Below, piece by piece: positions 61,085 through 64,000 of a stretch of 64,000 nucleotides of DNA (the first letter of the stretch is position 1; each line of letters starts with the position of its first letter). The stretch is from CAWIXB01 sp963839955. GTDB lineage: Bacteria; Actinomycetota; Actinomycetes; JACCUZ01. The translations under genes and the position numbers were made by a program. The notes under the pieces were generated by a model that saw only the letters and a program-made list of their open reading frames with translations, did not search any database and was not told where the DNA came from. The stretch is from the NCBI GenBank assembly GCA_963839955.1, contig CAWIXB010000001.1, forward strand, positions 3,596,001-3,660,000, in the 5' to 3' direction.

Positions 61085-62999
61085 GCGCGTCCAGATCACG
61101 AACCGTCACCATGACCTCGCCCTCGCCGGGCATCGCCGCTGCGTAACACGCCCGCTCCACGACCGCGAGCGTGTCGGCGGGCCGCAGCCCGGACACCGGC
61201 ACGGCGAGCCGCCGCCCTAGTTCGGCGACGCTCTCGGACGGCGCCCGCGGGCCGCCGGAGCGCGCGAGCGCGTACTCGAGGCGCGAGAACGCGGCGAGTA
61301 CGGGACCCACCGGACCGACGGCGGCGGGCGGGACGGCACGAGGGGTGCGTCGGCGAAGGAACGCGACACCGCACCAGAGCGCGAGACCGCCGACGAGCAG
61401 CCCGGAGGTCAGCGCCCGGCTGCGGGCGTCGTTGGGGATGCCCACAACCCGGTCCCACCACGAACGTCCTGCCGCGACACCATCAGCGGCCGGCGTCGGG
61501 TCGGACGGCGCCCAGCCGAGGCCGGGGTACCAAACCTCCACCCACGCGTGCGCCTCTCGTTCGCGCACCACACGTCGGAGGCCGTCGCCGGTGGTCTCGC
61601 CGCTTGAGGAGAAGCCGGTGGCGAGCCGAGTGGGGATGCCCATGGAGCGCAGCAGCACCACCTCGGCCGAGGCGAACTGCTCGCAGAAGCCGGTGCGTGC
61701 GGTGAACAGGAAATGGTCGACAGCGTCGGTGCCCACGGGTGGCACGGGCGAGTCCAGCCGGTAGGTGTAGCCGGCGCGCAGGTGATGCTCCACGGCACGC
61801 ACCGCGTCGTACCGGGTCGTCGTGCCCGCAGTGATGTCGGTAGCGAGCCTGCGCACTCGAGCGGTGACCGATCGCGGCAACGAGGTCAGCTCGGGCTGGC
61901 TCGGGTCGGCCCCCTCCGCGGCGCGCAACGCGGCGGGCGACTCCTCGGTGACCCTGGTGGTGACGGCGTAGGACTCCGCGTCGGACCGCGTCGACATCCT
62001 GGTCGAACCGGCCCGCGTGTAGTACCCGCCGCTGAAGGCGAGGTCCATCGGCGTGCCCGGCGCGAGGAGCACCCCGCCGAACCCGTCGCGGAGTCGGACC
62101 GTGTCCTCGCGCAGCGCCCCTGGCAGGGTCATCGTCTCCGTAGGGTCAAGCGTTTCGTTCCGAGGCTGCCGCCAGAACGTGCCGGTGTAGGTGGTGAGGA
62201 CCGCGCCCCGCCACAGCCGGGGGCTGTCCGCGGGAACCTCGACCACAGGGGTGTCGGACAGCTGCCCGCGGGAGCGCAGGTCCAGGTCTCCGCTGAGGTA
62301 GGCGTCGCTCGAGCGGCTTGCGGCGTTCGACCGACCGTCCGTGCCGCTGCCCACGTCGAAAGGTGACCGTTGGACCTGCACGCCCTCCGGCGCGGGCAGC
62401 ACCAGAGCGATGACGACGCCGAGCACAGCGGACACGACGACAAGAGCGGGCAGGCGGTGCATGCCAGGTGGCATCCGACGGCCGGGGGAATCGGGCTCGC
62501 CCACCACGTCGGCGGCGACGCGCAGGCGCGCCGAGCGGGCGACCGCGAGGGCGGCCAGCGCGCAGGCCCAGCCAAGGGCGAGGGGGAGGACGAGCACCGG
62601 CTGCGGCGCGAGCCCCACCGCGAGCAGATGGGCCAGTCCGGCGACGGTCAGGGCGACCATGAGCTCGCGCACACGGTCGCCGAGGAGCAGCTGGGCGGCC
62701 ATCAGGCAGAGGACAGCCAACGCGAGCCGGTCGGCGACTTCGCCGTCGGGCAGCTCGGTCGCCACTCGTGCGCTGGCAAGGGCAGCGAGCGCCACGAAGA
62801 CGAACGCGCCGAGCTGACGGAGCTGGCGCGCACCCGGGAAGACGTACGGCGTGGCCGCGGCGCACACCAGGGACACCATCGCGGCAGCCGCCACGACCGC
62901 AGGCACGATCCCCACCAGGGCGAGTGACAACAGACCCGTGAGCCCGGTGCCCAGGACGGTGGCCCGGAGGAACGGCGTCACCGACGGCTCGGTGCTCAC
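61047..62999 (-). CDS. Transglutaminase-like membrane protein (TgpA type)
   Basis: A 650-residue protein. Five to seven helices fill the first 200 residues, an extracytoplasmic region follows, and the transglutaminase core has the Cys-His-Asp set: RTGFCEQFASAEVVLLRSMGIPTR (Cys), REAHAWVEVWYPG (His) and WAPSDPTP (Asp), each read within its segment. One more helix (LLVGGLALWCGVAFL) precedes a C-terminal cytoplasmic DUF4129-like domain. GTG 62999 overlaps the DUF58 stop (GTGA). Confidence 0.9.
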   Translation of the reverse strand: MSTEPSVTPFLRATVLGTGLTGLLSLALVGIVPAVVAAAAMVSLVCAAATPYVFPGARQLRQLGAFVFVALAALASARVATELPDGEVADRLALAVLCLMAAQLLLGDRVRELMVALTVAGLAHLLAVGLAPQPVLVLPLALGWACALAALAVARSARLRVAADVVGEPDSPGRRMPPGMHRLPALVVVSAVLGVVIALVLPAPEGVQVQRSPFDVGSGTDGRSNAASRSSDAYLSGDLDLRSRGQLSDTPVVEVPADSPRLWRGAVLTTYTGTFWRQPRNETLDPTETMTLPGALREDTVRLRDGFGGVLLAPGTPMDLAFSGGYYTRAGSTRMSTRSDAESYAVTTRVTEESPAALRAAEGADPSQPELTSLPRSVTARVRRLATDITAGTTTRYDAVRAVEHHLRAGYTYRLDSPVPPVGTDAVDHFLFTARTGFCEQFASAEVVLLRSMGIPTRLATGFSSSGETTGDGLRRVVREREAHAWVEVWYPGLGWAPSDPTPAADGVAAGRSWWDRVVGIPNDARSRALTSGLLVGGLALWCGVAFLRRRTPRAVPPAAVGPVGPVLAAFSRLEYALARSGGPRAPSESVAELGRRLAVPVSGLRPADTLAVVERACYAAAMPGEGEVMVTVRDLDALTAEVLAASASR

Positions 63000-64000
63000 C
63001 CGCCCACCCTCAGTCGTCGCACGTGGACGCCGGTCAAGGCCGCTGCTTCCGCGAGGGACATCCACCAGGCGTCGGGCAGCCCGCTCGACGCCACGATGAC
63101 GGCGTCACGAGCCCCGGCCCGGTCGAGCTCGCCCAGCACCGTGTGCGGCGAGGGCCAGGCCACGTCGGGCAGGGCGGCCCACCAGTCTGGCAGCCCGCGG
63201 GCGCCGCCTCCCGGTGCGGCAAGGAGCGCGCCGTCTGCGCGCCAGGCCAGGACGGTGACCGGGGTACCCGCGGTCCGCGCCACCCGGCAGGTCGACGCCG
63301 CGACGGACACCACCGTCTCCCAGTCCGGCGCATCGGACGGTCCGACCACTACGAGGACGACGGCGCGCGCCGGAGCCTGGCCGCGCTCGAGGACCATGAG
63401 CTGGTCACGCCGGGCGGTGCTCCGCCAGTGGACGCGCCGGGCCGAGTCGCCGGGTCGCCATTCGCGAACGCCCACCGGCTCCGGTCCGCGGCCCCGCGTG
63501 GTGGGCTCGGCCGCCGACTCGATGTCGACCCGGCGCACTGCCGTGAGGTCGGGCGGGGCAGGTGCGGGATGCACCACAAGGCGGTACGTCGGCATGCTCA
63601 TCGTGGCGTCGGCGGCGAACAGTCCCAGCGCATCGGCGGTCGACAGCGTGAACGCGGCCCCCTCTGTCACACCCCGCTCTGTCGCGGCCCGGCCGACGTC
63701 CAGGTGCACCTTGTCGCCCGGTGCGAGCGGCGGCACGTACAAAGAGAAATCCTCCAGCCGTCGGGTCCAGCAGAAAAGCGTCGTCTCAGGTGACCAGCGG
63801 CGGCCTTCGTTAGCCACGATTACGCACTGAAGCAGACGCTCGCCGACAACAGCGACGCCGTGATCCCGGCAGCGGATGCGCATGCCGCCGGTTGTGGGCC
63901 TCGTGAACAGGCCGAACATCAGCAGCGCGAAGACCGCGCCGGCACCGAGGACGAACCACCGGATACCGGTGAGTTCAGCAAGCGCACCAAGCGCGACAGC
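62996..64000 (-). CDS. DUF58 domain protein, 5' end beyond the window
   Basis: At least 334 residues. Reading from the window edge gives two adjacent hydrophobic helices (AVALGALAELTGIRWFVLGA and GAVFALLMFGL), then the extracytoplasmic-type strands and the DUF58 core EPVGVREWRPGDSARRVHWRSTARRDQLMV (consensus R-x-Y-x-x-G-D-x-x-R-x-I-x-W), split here at GDSARR. An internal ATG at 63919 is not the start, since the frame stays open to the edge. DUF58, TgpA and a MoxR ATPase usually form one operon; a moxR-like gene is expected just outside. Confidence 0.9.
   Translation of the reverse strand, partial: AVALGALAELTGIRWFVLGAGAVFALLMFGLFTRPTTGGMRIRCRDHGVAVVGERLLQCVIVANEGRRWSPETTLFCWTRRLEDFSLYVPPLAPGDKVHLDVGRAATERGVTEGAAFTLSTADALGLFAADATMSMPTYRLVVHPAPAPPDLTAVRRVDIESAAEPTTRGRGPEPVGVREWRPGDSARRVHWRSTARRDQLMVLERGQAPARAVVLVVVGPSDAPDWETVVSVAASTCRVARTAGTPVTVLAWRADGALLAAPGGGARGLPDWWAALPDVAWPSPHTVLGELDRAGARDAVIVASSGLPDAWWMSLAEAAALTGVHVRRLRVGG

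Overview
The window is chromosomal DNA of a high-GC Gram-positive bacterium, most likely an actinobacterium of the Nocardioides / Propionibacteriales type. The evidence is the very GC-rich third codon positions, frequent GTG starts, start-stop overlaps of the ATGA and GTGA kind in nearly every operon, a GTP-dependent PEP carboxykinase, a small SRP RNA, and several families confined largely to actinobacteria (the DUF5063 protein, TadA-associated proteins, a TgpA/DUF58 pair, DUF6766, DUF6529). The species assignment is inference. Both window edges cut genes: an unrecognised minus-strand gene at the left and a DUF58 gene at the right.

Layout. 0-5 kb: a small catabolic group (MFS transporter, amidohydrolase, MDR oxidoreductase, intradiol ring-cleavage dioxygenase). 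5-9 kb: an ABC-2 exporter diverging from a NarL-type two-component system, with a nested palindrome between them. 9-15 kb: a flavin oxidoreductase, a hemerythrin-like protein, an SDR, and the phosphoketolase-acetate kinase shunt. 15-20 kb: a secreted subtilase with a tryptophan-rich repeat tail, start-stop coupled to a membrane GGDEF-EAL protein. 20-27 kb: housekeeping genes (asd, ask, DUF5063, recR, YbaB, dnaX, SRP RNA), then a gene-free stretch of about 740 bp with paired inverted repeats and tRNA-Ser(GGA). 27-34 kb: LytR_C protein, an ABC exporter, gene debris beside tRNA-Ser(CGA), tadA with two tandem accessory paralogues, upp and a PH-domain protein. 34-39 kb: the three-gene transhydrogenase operon, aldose epimerase and a DUF6766 gene broken by two compensating frameshifts. 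39-44 kb: a cupin, a Rieske / DUF6529 redox operon, an ACT protein and a HemK-like methyltransferase. 43.5-47 kb: a lysine-rich repeat protein coupled to a CHAP-type amidase, and a second GGDEF-EAL protein. 47-55 kb: a Gram-positive type IV pilus locus. 55-64 kb: PEPCK, tRNA-Ser(GCT), an acyl-CoA ligase, an aldehyde dehydrogenase, DedA and TgpA/DUF58.

The strongest biological theme is cyclic-di-GMP and surface structures. Two GGDEF-EAL proteins lie in the window. One is coupled to a secreted protease with an unusual W-rich tail; the other lies next to the pilus locus. The PilB ATPase carries an N-terminal MshEN-like region, a fold known to bind c-di-GMP in relatives, and the major pilin is preceded by a potentially structured leader. 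No CRISPR array, integrase, transposase or complete prophage was seen.
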